A model generated the notes under the pieces. It saw only the letters and a list, made by a program, of their open reading frames with translations, was not told the DNA's origin and did no database searches. A stretch of 64,000 nt of DNA from Streptomyces sp. Z26 (GTDB lineage Bacteria > Actinomycetota > Actinomycetes > Streptomycetales > Streptomycetaceae), in assembly GCF_003665095.1 (NCBI RefSeq), contig NZ_RCHV01000002.1, positions 5,956,501-6,020,500 on the forward strand, read 5' to 3'. Position numbers and translations under genes: made by a program. Below, piece by piece: positions 50,470-58,934 of this stretch (its first letter is position 1; each line of letters begins with the position of its first letter).

Positions 50470-51182
50470 TCGGCGTCGATCCGCATCAGGAAGGGGAAGT
50501 CGGGCAGGGTCCAGCTGGTCGTGAACTCGACGACCTCGCCCCTCTCGCCGTACGTCGTGCGCCGCACCTCCAGCACCGGCCCGCCCGGCGGGACGCCCAG
50601 CAGGTCGGCCTGTTCGGCGTCGAGCAGGGCCGCCGCCATCGACTGGTCGGCGTGGCGCAGTTGGACGCCGAAGCGCTGGGTGAGCGTGCGGTAGAGGGAG
50701 TCGTCCACGAGCGGTTCGCGGCAGAGCGACGGCGCGACGGCGTACGGCACCCACGCGTCCTGGAGCGCGGCGGGCGCCCCGCCGATCAGCCGCACGCGGG
50801 TCAGCCGGTTCGCCGTGTCGCCCTCCGCGCCGCCGAACGCCGCCGCCGCCTCGGGCGGCGCGGGCGCCGTCCCGCACGCGACCGTACGGGACGAGGCGGT
50901 GCCGCCGGTGTCGGCGATCTCGTCCGCGAAGGAGCGCAGGCGGTTGAGGCGCCGCCCGCGCTCCGTGTGGTCGCTGACGAACGTGCCGTTCCCCTGGAGC
51001 CGTACGACCAGGCCCTCCGACTCCAGCAGGTCCAGTGCCTGACGCACCGTCATGCGGCTGACCGCGTACTGCTTGGCGAGGTCCGTCTCGCCGGGCAGCC
51101 GCTCGGCCCGGCCCAGTGCGCCGGTACGGATCTGCGAGACCAGGTCGTCGTAGATCACCTGGTAGCGGGGTGCGCGCGGCAT
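50466..51182 (-). CDS. GntR family regulator, HutC subfamily (UTRA domain)
   Basis: 238 aa. N-terminal winged HTH about 1-70 (YQVIYDDLVSQIRTGALG, LPGETDLAKQYAVSRMTVRQAL, VVRLQGNGTFV) and UTRA effector domain about 90-235 (ALQDAWVPYAVAPSL, LEVRRTTYGERGEVVEFTTSW). HutC regulators bind GT-N-TA-N-AC sites and are released by a pathway metabolite. Exactly such a site lies at the head of this operon (57756-57763). The gene is embedded between the CoA-transferase (3 bp gap) and the kinase (4-bp overlap), so it probably controls its own operon. Confidence 0.92.
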   Translation of the reverse strand: MPRAPRYQVIYDDLVSQIRTGALGRAERLPGETDLAKQYAVSRMTVRQALDLLESEGLVVRLQGNGTFVSDHTERGRRLNRLRSFADEIADTGGTASSRTVACGTAPAPPEAAAAFGGAEGDTANRLTRVRLIGGAPAALQDAWVPYAVAPSLCREPLVDDSLYRTLTQRFGVQLRHADQSMAAALLDAEQADLLGVPPGGPVLEVRRTTYGERGEVVEFTTSWTLPDFPFLMRIDAE

Positions 51183-51185
51183 GCT

Positions 51186-52400
51186 TCAGATCGCTCCTGA
51201 CTCGCGAAGGCGGTCCACTTCCCGCGCGGACAGCCCCAGGACGCCCTGGTAGACGTAGGTGTTGTCCTCACCGACCCGCGGGGGTGCCTTGCGGACCACG
51301 GGCGGGGTCTTCTCCATCCTGATCGGATTGCCGGGCATCCGGATGGTACCGAGTTCGGGGTGGTCCGCCTCCACGATCATGCCGCGGGCGGCGATCTGCT
51401 CGGACGCGGCGACCTCCGCGACGGTGGCGACCTTCGCGTACGGCACGCCCGCGTCGTCCAGCAGCCGCGCGATCTCCGCCGTGGGCAGGCCCGCCGCCCA
51501 CGCGCCGATCTCGCCCTCCAGGAAGTCCTGGTGCTCCATCCGCCCCTCCACGGTCGCGAACCGCGGGTCGTCGGCCAGGTCCTGGCGGCCCATCACCGCG
51601 CACAGCCTCGGGAACAGGGAGGCGGTGCCCGCCTGTACGTAGACGGGGCCGTCGGCCGCCTCGTACACGTTGACCGGCGCCGTCAGCAGGTCGCGCGACC
51701 CGCTGCGGGGCATGCCCTGACCGAGCATCAGCTCCGACATGAGGCGGACGCCGAGCGCGGAGAACATCGTGTCGAACGACGCGACGTCCACCAACTGCCC
51801 CTCCCCGGTGCGTTCCCGGTGCAGGATCGCGGTGAGCGCGCCGATCGCGGCCTGGTAGCCGGTGGTGTAGTCCGCGATGTACGTGCCGCTGAGAGTGGGC
51901 TTGCCGCCGGGCTCGCCGGTCATGTCCATCAGGCCCGACGACGCCTGCGAGATCGCGTCGAACAGCGCGCGGCGCGAGTCCGGGCCGGTCTGCCCGAAGC
52001 CGGAGACGGACACCAGGACGATGTCCGGGTTCAGCTCCTTCATCCGCTCGTAGCCGATGCCCATCCGCTCGATGGTGCCGGGGCGGTAGTTCTCGACGAC
52101 GACGTCCGCCCACTCCACCAGCCGCTCCAGGATGCCGAGCGCCTCGGGGTGCCGGGTGTCCAGCGAGGCGTCGTACTTGTTCCGGTGGTAGAGGAACATG
52201 TAGATGCTCTCGTCCCGGTGGTACGGGCCGTGGTGCCGGGAGTCCTCGCCGTCGGGGCGTTCGATCTTGACGACCTCCGCGCCGAAGTCCGCCAGGATCT
52301 GCGCGCACAGCGGACCGGCGATGAAACGCGACAGGTCCAGCACCTTCACGCCGTCCAGCGGCGCCGGCCCCCGGGCCGCGCCCGGTGTCGTACCGGTCAT
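51186..52400 (-). CDS. CaiB/BaiF family CoA-transferase
   Basis: 404 aa from the ATG at 52400, overlapping the ThDP-enzyme stop (ATGA). Class III CoA-transferase features: GVKVLDLSRFIAGPLCAQILADFGAEVVKIERP, NKYDASLDTRHPEAL, VVENYRPGTIERMG, and YEAADGPVYVQAGT. The catalytic Asp of the family corresponds to the D in GLMDMTGEPGG. Such enzymes transfer CoA between an acyl-CoA and a free carboxylic acid, including formyl-CoA:oxalate and carnitine systems. Together with the next gene this could activate an acid as its CoA ester and then cleave or decarboxylate it. Confidence 0.93.
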   Translation of the reverse strand: MTGTTPGAARGPAPLDGVKVLDLSRFIAGPLCAQILADFGAEVVKIERPDGEDSRHHGPYHRDESIYMFLYHRNKYDASLDTRHPEALGILERLVEWADVVVENYRPGTIERMGIGYERMKELNPDIVLVSVSGFGQTGPDSRRALFDAISQASSGLMDMTGEPGGKPTLSGTYIADYTTGYQAAIGALTAILHRERTGEGQLVDVASFDTMFSALGVRLMSELMLGQGMPRSGSRDLLTAPVNVYEAADGPVYVQAGTASLFPRLCAVMGRQDLADDPRFATVEGRMEHQDFLEGEIGAWAAGLPTAEIARLLDDAGVPYAKVATVAEVAASEQIAARGMIVEADHPELGTIRMPGNPIRMEKTPPVVRKAPPRVGEDNTYVYQGVLGLSAREVDRLRESGAI

Positions 52401-54118
52401 GCCTCCTCCATCTCCTCTGCGTCCGCCCGCTGCTTGGGCGCCACGAACGACGGGAACGTCCACGCGTTCACGTCCCGGTCGATCGGCACGTCCAGCACCA
52501 CCGGGCCGCCCGCCGCGAACGCCTCCGCGACGCGCTTGCGCAGCGCGCCCAGGCCGGTGACGACCTCGCCGTCCACGCCCATCGCGCGGGCGACCATGCC
52601 GAAGTCCACCGTCCCGAAGTCGACGCCGGTGGTCCGCCCGTCGAAGTGCAGCTCCTGCTCCTGGCGGATGTTGCCGTAGCTGGAGTCGTTGAGCACGACG
52701 ACGCAGACGTTGCCGCCGACGCGCGCCAGCGTCTCGATCTCACCGAGGCTCATGCCGAGCGACCCGTCCCCGATCAGCGCCAGCACCGGCCGGTCCGGGT
52801 CGATCAGCGACGCGGCGATGGCGGAGGGCAGCGCGAAGCCCATGTTCCCGAAGCCGACGGGCTTGATGTAGCTGTACGGGCGCCGCACCTCCCAGAGGAA
52901 CGACCAGACGCCGGGGTTGCCCGCGTCCGGGATCAGCAGGGTGTCCTCCGGGGCCACCTCCCGCAGCGTACGGACGATGTCGGCGGGCGACAGCGGCCCC
53001 TCCGCCTCGGCGTCCGCCACGGCGGACCCCTCCCACCAGGCGCCGCGCGCCGTGTCCAGCGACGCCAGCCACTCCGCCCGACCGGCCTTCGCGTCGGCCG
53101 CCCGCCCGGCGGTGGCGGTGACCAGGTCGCGGGCGAACGAGCCGAGGTCGGCGACGACGCCGTCGGTGATCTCGGAGTAGTAGCGGCCGATCATCGCCGG
53201 GTCGACGTCCACCTGCACGATCTCGGGGAGCGCCCGCCGCCACCGGGTGGTGGACACGGCGTTGAGGCTGTTGCCGAGGGCCAGTACGAGGTCCGCGTCG
53301 CCGAGCACGTCACCGGCGAGCGCCGTACCCATCCGGGTCACCGCCCCGTACACCAGCGGGTGCGTCGTCGGCACCGAGCCGATCCCGTTGAACGTCGTGA
53401 CCACCGGCACGCCCAGCGCCTCGGCCAGCGCGAGGACGTCGTCGGCGCCGCGTGCCCGGTTGCCGCCGTTGCCGAGCCAGACGACGGGCCGTTCGGCGCG
53501 CAGCACCCGTTCCGCGACCCGCGCCAGGGCGACGGGGCTCGCGGACGGCCGCTCGGTGACCCAGCCACGGCTGGGGTGCACGGCGGGCACCTCCGGCGGG
53601 TCCTCGACGTACCCCTCTATGGTGTCGCGGGCGAAGTCGAGGTGGACGGGGCCGGGGTTGCCGGTGAGGGCGTTGACGTACGCCTCCTCCATGGCCTGCT
53701 TGATGGACGAGCCGTGCGCCACCAGCCGGGAGAACTTGACGAGCGGCTTGACCAGTTCGACGTGGTCGGCGTTCTGCGCGTCGTCCTTGTGGATGTTCTC
53801 GCCGTTGTTGTTGCAGGTGATCACGAAGCCGGGGCTGGAGTCGCGGTACGCGCCGCCGACCCCGGTGAGGAGGTTGGTCGCGCCCGGCCCGGTGGTGGAG
53901 ATGCAGGCGGCGGGCTTGCCGGTGAGGCGGCCGTACGCGTCCATCATCACGGCCGCGGCGTTCTCGTGCCGGGTGTGCACGAGCCGGATGCCGGGGGTGT
54001 CGATGATCGCGTCGGTGATGGCGAGGGTCTGCCCGCCGACGACGCCGAAGACGTACTCGACGCCGAGGGAGGTCAGCATGTCGACGACGACCTGGCCGCC
54101 GGTCCTGGGAGTGCTCAT
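52397..54118 (-). CDS. Thiamine-diphosphate-dependent enzyme (acetolactate synthase/2-hydroxyacyl-CoA lyase superfamily)
   Basis: 573 aa from ATG at 54118. N-terminal Pyr domain with the ThDP-activating Glu in VHTRHENAAAVMMDAYGR and GPGATNLLTGVGGAYRDSSP; central domain near 200-330; C-terminal PP domain with GDGSLGMSLGEIETLARVGG and NDSSYGNIRQEQ, the Mg/ThDP-binding motif. The family covers acetolactate synthase, oxalyl-CoA decarboxylase, 2-hydroxyacyl-CoA lyase and sulfoacetaldehyde acetyltransferase. Pairing with a class III CoA-transferase recalls the formyl-CoA transferase/oxalyl-CoA decarboxylase pair, but the MaoC-type neighbours suggest a longer substrate. FAD-type ALS features are not evident by eye. 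Confidence 0.9.
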   Translation of the reverse strand: MSTPRTGGQVVVDMLTSLGVEYVFGVVGGQTLAITDAIIDTPGIRLVHTRHENAAAVMMDAYGRLTGKPAACISTTGPGATNLLTGVGGAYRDSSPGFVITCNNNGENIHKDDAQNADHVELVKPLVKFSRLVAHGSSIKQAMEEAYVNALTGNPGPVHLDFARDTIEGYVEDPPEVPAVHPSRGWVTERPSASPVALARVAERVLRAERPVVWLGNGGNRARGADDVLALAEALGVPVVTTFNGIGSVPTTHPLVYGAVTRMGTALAGDVLGDADLVLALGNSLNAVSTTRWRRALPEIVQVDVDPAMIGRYYSEITDGVVADLGSFARDLVTATAGRAADAKAGRAEWLASLDTARGAWWEGSAVADAEAEGPLSPADIVRTLREVAPEDTLLIPDAGNPGVWSFLWEVRRPYSYIKPVGFGNMGFALPSAIAASLIDPDRPVLALIGDGSLGMSLGEIETLARVGGNVCVVVLNDSSYGNIRQEQELHFDGRTTGVDFGTVDFGMVARAMGVDGEVVTGLGALRKRVAEAFAAGGPVVLDVPIDRDVNAWTFPSFVAPKQRADAEEMEEA

Positions 54119-54237
54119 CAGCTGGGGTGCGCTTTCTGTGTCGGTGCGGGCCCCGGTCCGGGGTCCGTGGGTCTGCCGTGTACGGGCGTGGGGTGTACGG
54201 GCGCGGGGCGTGCGCGCGTACGGTCGGTCGCTCGGGG

Positions 54238-55245
54238 TCAGGCCGCGGGTACGGTCACGGCGGCCCAACCGGCCGTGATCAGGCGGCTGTCGGCGTCGCG
54301 CCGCACCCAGACCTCCAGCTCCACGCGGAGGCCGCCGTCGACCGGCGTCACCGAGGTGACGACGCCGGTGCAGGTGATCGGGTCGAAGACGTCCAGCGGG
54401 GCGAGGAACTTCACCCGCAGCCACCCCGACGTGAGGAACGTCGGTCCCGACCGCAGGGTCAGCAGTTGCGCGAGCACGCCGAACTGCTGCTGCCCCTGCA
54501 CGATCGGCACCGCCAGCCCGCCCGCGCGGGCCACCCCGATGTCGTTGTGGATGTTCCGCACGTACTCCCCGACGCGGCTGAACACCGCCGCCTGCTCCGC
54601 CGTCACCGTCTTGCGCAGCGGCGCGAGCACGTCCCCGGGGCGTACGTCCGGCCCCAGCGCCGCCACGGTCCGGGCGTCCGCCGGTACCTCGCCGGTCACG
54701 CGCCGCTCGGGCGCCGCCGAGCCGCGACCGCCGATGGCGCCGGGGTTCGTCTTGAGGATCTCCACGCCCCGGTGGCGTACGACGCTCCGGCCGTCCGCGC
54801 CGGTCGCCGTGGCCTCCATGACGACGTAGCCCTCACCGCGGCGCGTGTACGCCTCGGTGTACGTGCCGTGCAGCGTGACCGTCTCGTCGAGCACCGCCGG
54901 GCTGTCGAACCACATCTGCTCCTCGGTGTGGTAGCCGACGACCCGGCTGGCCGCGTAGACCCGCGTGAACAGCTGCACGAGGTCGTTGCCCAGCAGCGCC
55001 GCGTGTCCCACGCGCCGCCCGCCGAACGGGCTCCCGCTGAGGTGCCACGGGGAGTGGTCGTCGTGCGTGAACGCGTACCGCTTGATCTTGTGGTCGTCGA
55101 TGACGACCGGCACGGTGCCCAGGTCCTCGGGGATCTCCAGGTTCTCGAACTCCGGTTCCTTCAGACCCGCTTCGAGGTCCTCCGTACCGGCGGCGCGGCG
55201 CGGGTCGGTGAGGTCCCGCCAGGGCCGGGGGGACGGTTCCGTCAT
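54238..55245 (-). CDS. Double-hotdog MaoC-like protein (paralogue 2)
   Basis: 335 aa; ATG overlaps the transporter stop, with GAGGAG seven bases upstream. Two hotdog domains: about 45-175 (FTHDDHSPWHLSGSPFGGRRVGH, then EEQMWFDSPAVLDETVTLHG and GEGYVVMEATATGADG) and about 215-335 (FSRVGEYVRNIHNDIGVARAGGL, IVQGQQQFGVLAQLLTLRSG). In MaoC hydratases the active-site motif is GDxNPxH; here the aligned stretch is EYVRNIH, keeping His but not Asp. It shares this oddity and the overall plan with the protein at 56754-57716, so they may form a heteromer. Hydration/dehydration of an acyl-CoA is possible but not assured. Confidence 0.82.
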   Translation of the reverse strand: MTEPSPRPWRDLTDPRRAAGTEDLEAGLKEPEFENLEIPEDLGTVPVVIDDHKIKRYAFTHDDHSPWHLSGSPFGGRRVGHAALLGNDLVQLFTRVYAASRVVGYHTEEQMWFDSPAVLDETVTLHGTYTEAYTRRGEGYVVMEATATGADGRSVVRHRGVEILKTNPGAIGGRGSAAPERRVTGEVPADARTVAALGPDVRPGDVLAPLRKTVTAEQAAVFSRVGEYVRNIHNDIGVARAGGLAVPIVQGQQQFGVLAQLLTLRSGPTFLTSGWLRVKFLAPLDVFDPITCTGVVTSVTPVDGGLRVELEVWVRRDADSRLITAGWAAVTVPAA

Positions 55246-56603
55246 CGCTTCTCCTCGATCGGGTCGCCGACACGGTTCATGTCGACCCTGTTGGTCTCGG
55301 GCGCCTTGACCGCGCTCACGAGCCCGACGAGCAGGGCCAGCACGGTGATCAGGGCGATCGGCCACGGGTCCCCGTCGGTCGCCGCCAGCAGCGCGGTCGA
55401 CGCGAGCGGCCACAGGCCGATCAGGACGCTCGGCAGCTGTGCCGCCAGGGACAGGCCGGTGTAGCGGACCTTCGTGCTGAACAGCTCCGCGAAGAAGGCC
55501 GGTTCGACGCCGTAGAGGGCGCCGACGCCTATCGCGTACGCCACGGTGTAGACGACGTACGTCAGCAGCACGGCGTCCGCGTCGAGGATCCAGAAGAAGG
55601 GGAACGTGACGACGATGCCGACGACCGAGCCGATGATGAAGACGGTGCGGCGGCCGATCCGGTCGGACAGGCGGCCGAAGTAGTAGTACGTGAAGATGGC
55701 CGCGGCGGCCGCGACGCTGCTCGCGACGAGCACGTGCGTACGGGAGATGTCGGTGTAGTTCTCCGCGAACGTCAGGCCGATCGTCAGGATGATGTAGCCG
55801 AAGACGGCCTCGCCCAGGCGCATGCCCATCGCCAGCAGCAGCGGCCGCTTGAACCGCCGGAACAGCTCCGCGACCGGCATCCGCTCCTCCTCCGCGGCGC
55901 CGCTCGCCTCCAACTCCTCCTGCGCGGCCTGGAAGGTGGGGGTCTCGGTAAGCTTGAAGCGGATGAACAGGCCGACGGCGATCAGCACGGCGCTCAGCAG
56001 GAACGGCAGCCGCCAGCCCCAGCTCTCCAACTGGTCGTCCGGCAGCGTCGACACGGCGGCGAAGATCCCCGTCGACATCACGAGCCCGACCGCGTTCCCG
56101 ATCTGCGGGAAGCTGCCGTACGCGCCACGCTTGTCGGCCGGTGCGTACTCCACCGCGACCAGCGAGGCGCCACCCCACTCGCCGCCCACCCCGAAGCCCT
56201 GGATCAGCCGCAGCAACACCAGCAGCACGGGCGCCAGGACGCCGATCTGCTCGGTGGTGGGCAGCAGTCCGATGAGGAACGTGGAGCCGCCCATCAGCAT
56301 GAGCGTGGTGACGAGCGCCGCCTTGCGCCCGAACTTGTCACCGAAGTGACCGAAGACGACACCGCCCACGGGCCGGGCGAAGAAGCCGACGCCGAAGACG
56401 GCGAACGCCGACAGGGTCCCGATGATCGGGTCGTCCTCGTTGGGGAAGAAGAGGTCACCGAACACCAGGGCCGACGCGGTGCCGAAGATGAAGTAGTCGT
56501 ACCACTCGACGGCGGTGCCGACGAGGCTGGCCACGGCGGCGCGCCGGGCGAGCGCGGTGCGTTCCTGTTCGGATGCGGGTGGTGCGGTGGCTGGATGGGC
56601 CAT
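55242..56603 (-). CDS. MFS transporter, metabolite:H+ symporter (MHS) family
   Basis: 453 aa, twelve predicted helices. Family marks: SLVGTAVEWYDYFIFGTASALVFG near the N-terminus, GVVFGHFGDKFGRKAALV (loop 2-3 motif), LIQGFGVGGEWGGASLVAVEYAP and the second loop motif FGRLSDRIGRRTVFI. Relatives (ShiA, ProP, CitA, KgtP) import shikimate, betaine, citrate or 2-oxoglutarate. It lies between the two hotdog genes and should bring in the acid that the operon degrades. Confidence 0.93.
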   Translation of the reverse strand: MAHPATAPPASEQERTALARRAAVASLVGTAVEWYDYFIFGTASALVFGDLFFPNEDDPIIGTLSAFAVFGVGFFARPVGGVVFGHFGDKFGRKAALVTTLMLMGGSTFLIGLLPTTEQIGVLAPVLLVLLRLIQGFGVGGEWGGASLVAVEYAPADKRGAYGSFPQIGNAVGLVMSTGIFAAVSTLPDDQLESWGWRLPFLLSAVLIAVGLFIRFKLTETPTFQAAQEELEASGAAEEERMPVAELFRRFKRPLLLAMGMRLGEAVFGYIILTIGLTFAENYTDISRTHVLVASSVAAAAAIFTYYYFGRLSDRIGRRTVFIIGSVVGIVVTFPFFWILDADAVLLTYVVYTVAYAIGVGALYGVEPAFFAELFSTKVRYTGLSLAAQLPSVLIGLWPLASTALLAATDGDPWPIALITVLALLVGLVSAVKAPETNRVDMNRVGDPIEEKR

Positions 56604-56753
56604 GGGATGACTCCGTTGTCGACCTCGGGGAGCGGATGGGGAGTTGGGGGGACGGGTGCTGCGGGTGCGGCGGGCGTGGGGGCGTACGGGCGTGGGGCGT
56701 ACGGGTCCGGTGGGGACGTGGGGGAGCGGGGGCGGGTCGGCGCGGGCGGCGGG

Positions 56754-57716
56754 TCAGAGCAGGGGGAAGGGGCGCTGCGCCGAGCCGTCGACCTCGGCGG
56801 AGGCCCAGCCGAGCGCCGTACGCGTCCCGTCGGCCTTGTCCACCCAGACCTCCAGCTCCAGCCGGTCGCCGTCGGCGCCGACGACGGCCCCGCCGGTCGT
56901 CAACTCCTCGTCCACGAACGCCGGGGAGACGAACCGCAGGTCCAGCTCGCCGGACGTGAAGAACGGGGCGCCGAACACGTCCACCAGGTTCGAGATGAGG
57001 AAGCCGGTCTGCTGCTGCGCCTGCACGATCGTGCGGTCGAGCCCGGAGGCGGCGGCCTTGTCGCGGTCGGTGTGCACGTTGGCGTAGCCGCGCCCGGCCC
57101 ACGAGAAGACCGACATCTGGTCCTGGGAGAAGGCCGTCGTACGCCGCGGCAGCGGGCTGCGCGCCGGGGCGTCGAGCCGCGCCCGTTCCAGCACCGGCAG
57201 GGACGCGTCGTACGTACCGACCACCGTGCGTGACCGTTCCTCGCCCGCGGTGCGGTTCCGGCCGGTCACCTCCCCGGCGACCGTCCGCATGATCTCCTTG
57301 CCGGAGTGCCGTACGAGCAGCCGCCCGTCCTCGCCGCGCGCCTCGGCCTCCAGCACCACGTAACCCTGGCCGCGGCGCTCGTACTTCTCCGTGTAGCCGC
57401 CCTCGACCGTGACCGTCTCGCCGACCCGTACGGGGGAGTGGAAGGTCAGGCGCTCGTGCGTGTGCAGGCCCTGCGCGGTGTTGCCGTCGTACTTCTCGTA
57501 GAAGAGGAACAGCAGGTCGTTGGCGAGGACGAGGGGGTGGCCCACGGGTCCGCCGAAGGGCGAGTCCCGGAAGTACCACGACCCGTGGTCGTCCTCGCTG
57601 AAGGCGTGGTCGAGCACCTTGCGGCGGTCCACGGTCACGGAGACCGGGCCCATCGGTTCGGGGATCTCGACCAGCTCGTAGCGAGCCTCCTTCAGCTGCG
57701 ACGTCTGCGACTTCAT
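56754..57716 (-). CDS. Double-hotdog MaoC-like protein (paralogue 1, first gene of operon)
   Basis: 320 aa from the ATG at 57716, five bases behind GGAGG. N-terminal hotdog about 25-155 (FSEDDHGSWYFRDSPFGGPVGH, HERLTFHSPVRVGETVTVEG, RRGQGYVVLEAEARGEDG); C-terminal hotdog about 190-315 (FSQDQMSVFSWAGRGYANVHTDRDKAA compared in parts, IVQAQQQTGFLI, VFGAPFFTSGELDLRFVSPA). The hydratase motif GDxNPxH is replaced by RGYANVH, so the catalytic Asp position is Gly. It is similar to the protein at 54238-55245 in every segment, a duplication older than the array of DUF397 genes. Function may be hydration, thioester hydrolysis or binding. Confidence 0.82.
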   Translation of the reverse strand: MKSQTSQLKEARYELVEIPEPMGPVSVTVDRRKVLDHAFSEDDHGSWYFRDSPFGGPVGHPLVLANDLLFLFYEKYDGNTAQGLHTHERLTFHSPVRVGETVTVEGGYTEKYERRGQGYVVLEAEARGEDGRLLVRHSGKEIMRTVAGEVTGRNRTAGEERSRTVVGTYDASLPVLERARLDAPARSPLPRRTTAFSQDQMSVFSWAGRGYANVHTDRDKAAASGLDRTIVQAQQQTGFLISNLVDVFGAPFFTSGELDLRFVSPAFVDEELTTGGAVVGADGDRLELEVWVDKADGTRTALGWASAEVDGSAQRPFPLL

Positions 57717-57755
57717 CGTCACCTCCGTGTGGGAAGCCCGAGAGGGCTAAGAAAT

Positions 57756-57771
57756 GTCTAGACGACTAGTC
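57756..57771. promoter_or_regulatory. Candidate HutC-type operator at the head of the catabolic operon
   Basis: Two 8-bp palindromes abut: GTCTAGAC (57756-57763) and GACTAGTC (57764-57771). The first fits the HutC consensus GT-N-TA-N-AC exactly. It lies 40-55 bases before the first gene's ATG in a local AT-rich spot, where it could block transcription. The HutC-type regulator is encoded by the sixth gene of the operon. Confidence 0.6.
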
Positions 57772-57982
57772 TTTACGCTAGGTTCACGGATTCGCGCCTG
57801 TCAATGGCCGCGCGCCGGGGAAAATCCGACATCGGAGCGTGCTCGCGTGAACCCGGAGGGTGACAGTCTGAGGGTGCGGCGGGCCGCCGCCGCGGAGGCG
57901 CGGGAGCACGCGCGGGGCGGGGAGGCGTCAGCGGTCAGCGGTACGGGCGGGGGTGTCGGTGGGGCGTCCTAGGATGCCGGTC

Positions 57983-58336
57983 ATGACTGCCGGTCCCGCC
58001 GACGTACGCCGCGCCGCCCTCGCCCTCCCGGAGACGACGGAGGTGCTCGCCTGGGGCATGCCCACCTTCCGCGCCGCCGGGAAGATGTTCGTGACGATGC
58101 CCGACGACGAGACGTCGTTCGCCGTCCGCTGCCCCAAGCTCGAACGGGGCGAACTGATCGCGGCGGAACCGGAGAAGTTCTGGGTGCCGCGCCACGAGGC
58201 GGGCTCGCACTGGGTGCGCGTACGGCTGGCCGCGCTGGAGGATCTGGCCGAACTCCGGGACATCGTCCTGGACTCGTGGCGCCAGGCGGCCCCACCACGC
58301 CTCACGGACACGTACGGCGACGCGGACCGCGCCTGA
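57983..58336 (+). CDS. MmcQ/YjbR family protein
   Basis: 117 aa from the ATG at 57983, eight bases after AGGA (an ATG at 57974 is possible). The family pattern is clear: VRRAALALPETTEVLAWGMPTFRAAGKMFV, then FAVRCPKLERGELIAAEPEKFW, and a C-terminal LRDIVLDSWRQAAP. YjbR has a double-wing fold with a proposed DNA-binding role; no member's physiological function is settled. It is transcribed away from the catabolic operon, sharing its 266-bp upstream gap. Confidence 0.85.
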   Translation: MTAGPADVRRAALALPETTEVLAWGMPTFRAAGKMFVTMPDDETSFAVRCPKLERGELIAAEPEKFWVPRHEAGSHWVRVRLAALEDLAELRDIVLDSWRQAAPPRLTDTYGDADRA

Positions 58337-58361
58337 GGCCCGGTCCGCATCGCCTCTTTCT

Positions 58362-58554
58362 CGCGCTCGGCTCGCCTCCGGGCGCTCGTACCCGGTGCCG
58401 ACGTTCCTCGACGCGGCGCTCGCTCGTGCCTCGCTCCCTTGGTCTCGTCGCTTTCGGCACCGGCGCGTCCTTCGGCTCGCTCGCTGTTGCGCGCTCGGCT
58501 CGCCTCCGGGCGCTCCTATCCGGTGCCGACGTTCCTCGACGCGGCGCTCGCTCG
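58362..58554. repeat. Two 65-bp direct repeats in noncoding DNA
   Basis: Copies at 58362-58426 and 58490-58554 differ at only two positions (in the GCTCGTACCCGG/GCTCCTATCCGG part). The period is 128 bp; the 63 bases between are rich in CTCG/CTCGCTC like the repeats themselves. The unit contains GGCTCGCC-TCC-GGGCGCTC, able to form a short hairpin. It lies at the 3' side of two convergent genes. No ORF or RNA family is recognised. Confidence 0.75.
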
Positions 58555-58587
58555 CGGGCGCATTGCGCCGTTGCCAGGCGCTGGGGG

Positions 58588-58863
58588 CTACTCCGGGAGC
58601 AGGTGCGGCGCGCGGGTCGCGACGGCCTCCAGCACGCGCTTCCTCGACGGGTTGACCATCGCCTCCCCGGCCACGGTCACCGTCGGCACGGTCTCGTTCC
58701 CGTCGGCCACCGAGCGGACGTACGCCGCCGCCTCCGGGTCCTTCCAGATGTTCACCTTGGTGTACCGGAGCTTGGTGAAGCGCAGGCGGGTCAGGAGCGC
58801 GGCGCAGAACACGCAGCCCGGCCGCCAGTACACGACCACCCCGTCGTCGTTCCCGGTCGTCAT
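58588..58863 (-). CDS. Glutaredoxin/mycoredoxin-like protein
   Basis: 91 aa from ATG at 58863. Thioredoxin fold with the redox pair in VVVYWRPGCVFCAALLTRL (C17, C20), then VNIWKDPEAAAYVRSVADGNETVPTV with the cis-Pro preceded by Val, and FMVNPSRKRVLEAV-like C-terminal helix (AMVNPSRKRVL here). Actinobacterial mycoredoxins have CGYC; this active site is CVFC. It reduces protein or mycothiol mixed disulfides in the cytoplasm if it behaves like its family. It follows the NADH dehydrogenase gene after 71 bp on the same strand. Confidence 0.85.
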   Translation of the reverse strand: MTTGNDDGVVVYWRPGCVFCAALLTRLRFTKLRYTKVNIWKDPEAAAYVRSVADGNETVPTVTVAGEAMVNPSRKRVLEAVATRAPHLLPE

Positions 58864-58934
58864 CGTTCCCCCTCCGTCGGGCCCGGCGTCCGGCTGTCGT
58901 CGCCGTGGCCCCCGGGTCCAGCCTAGGTCGTACG

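Noticed and set aside
57754..57972. 72-codon plus-strand frame in the divergent gap before the YjbR-like gene
   Set aside because: It overlaps the candidate operator, starts without a binding site and has no recognisable similarity.
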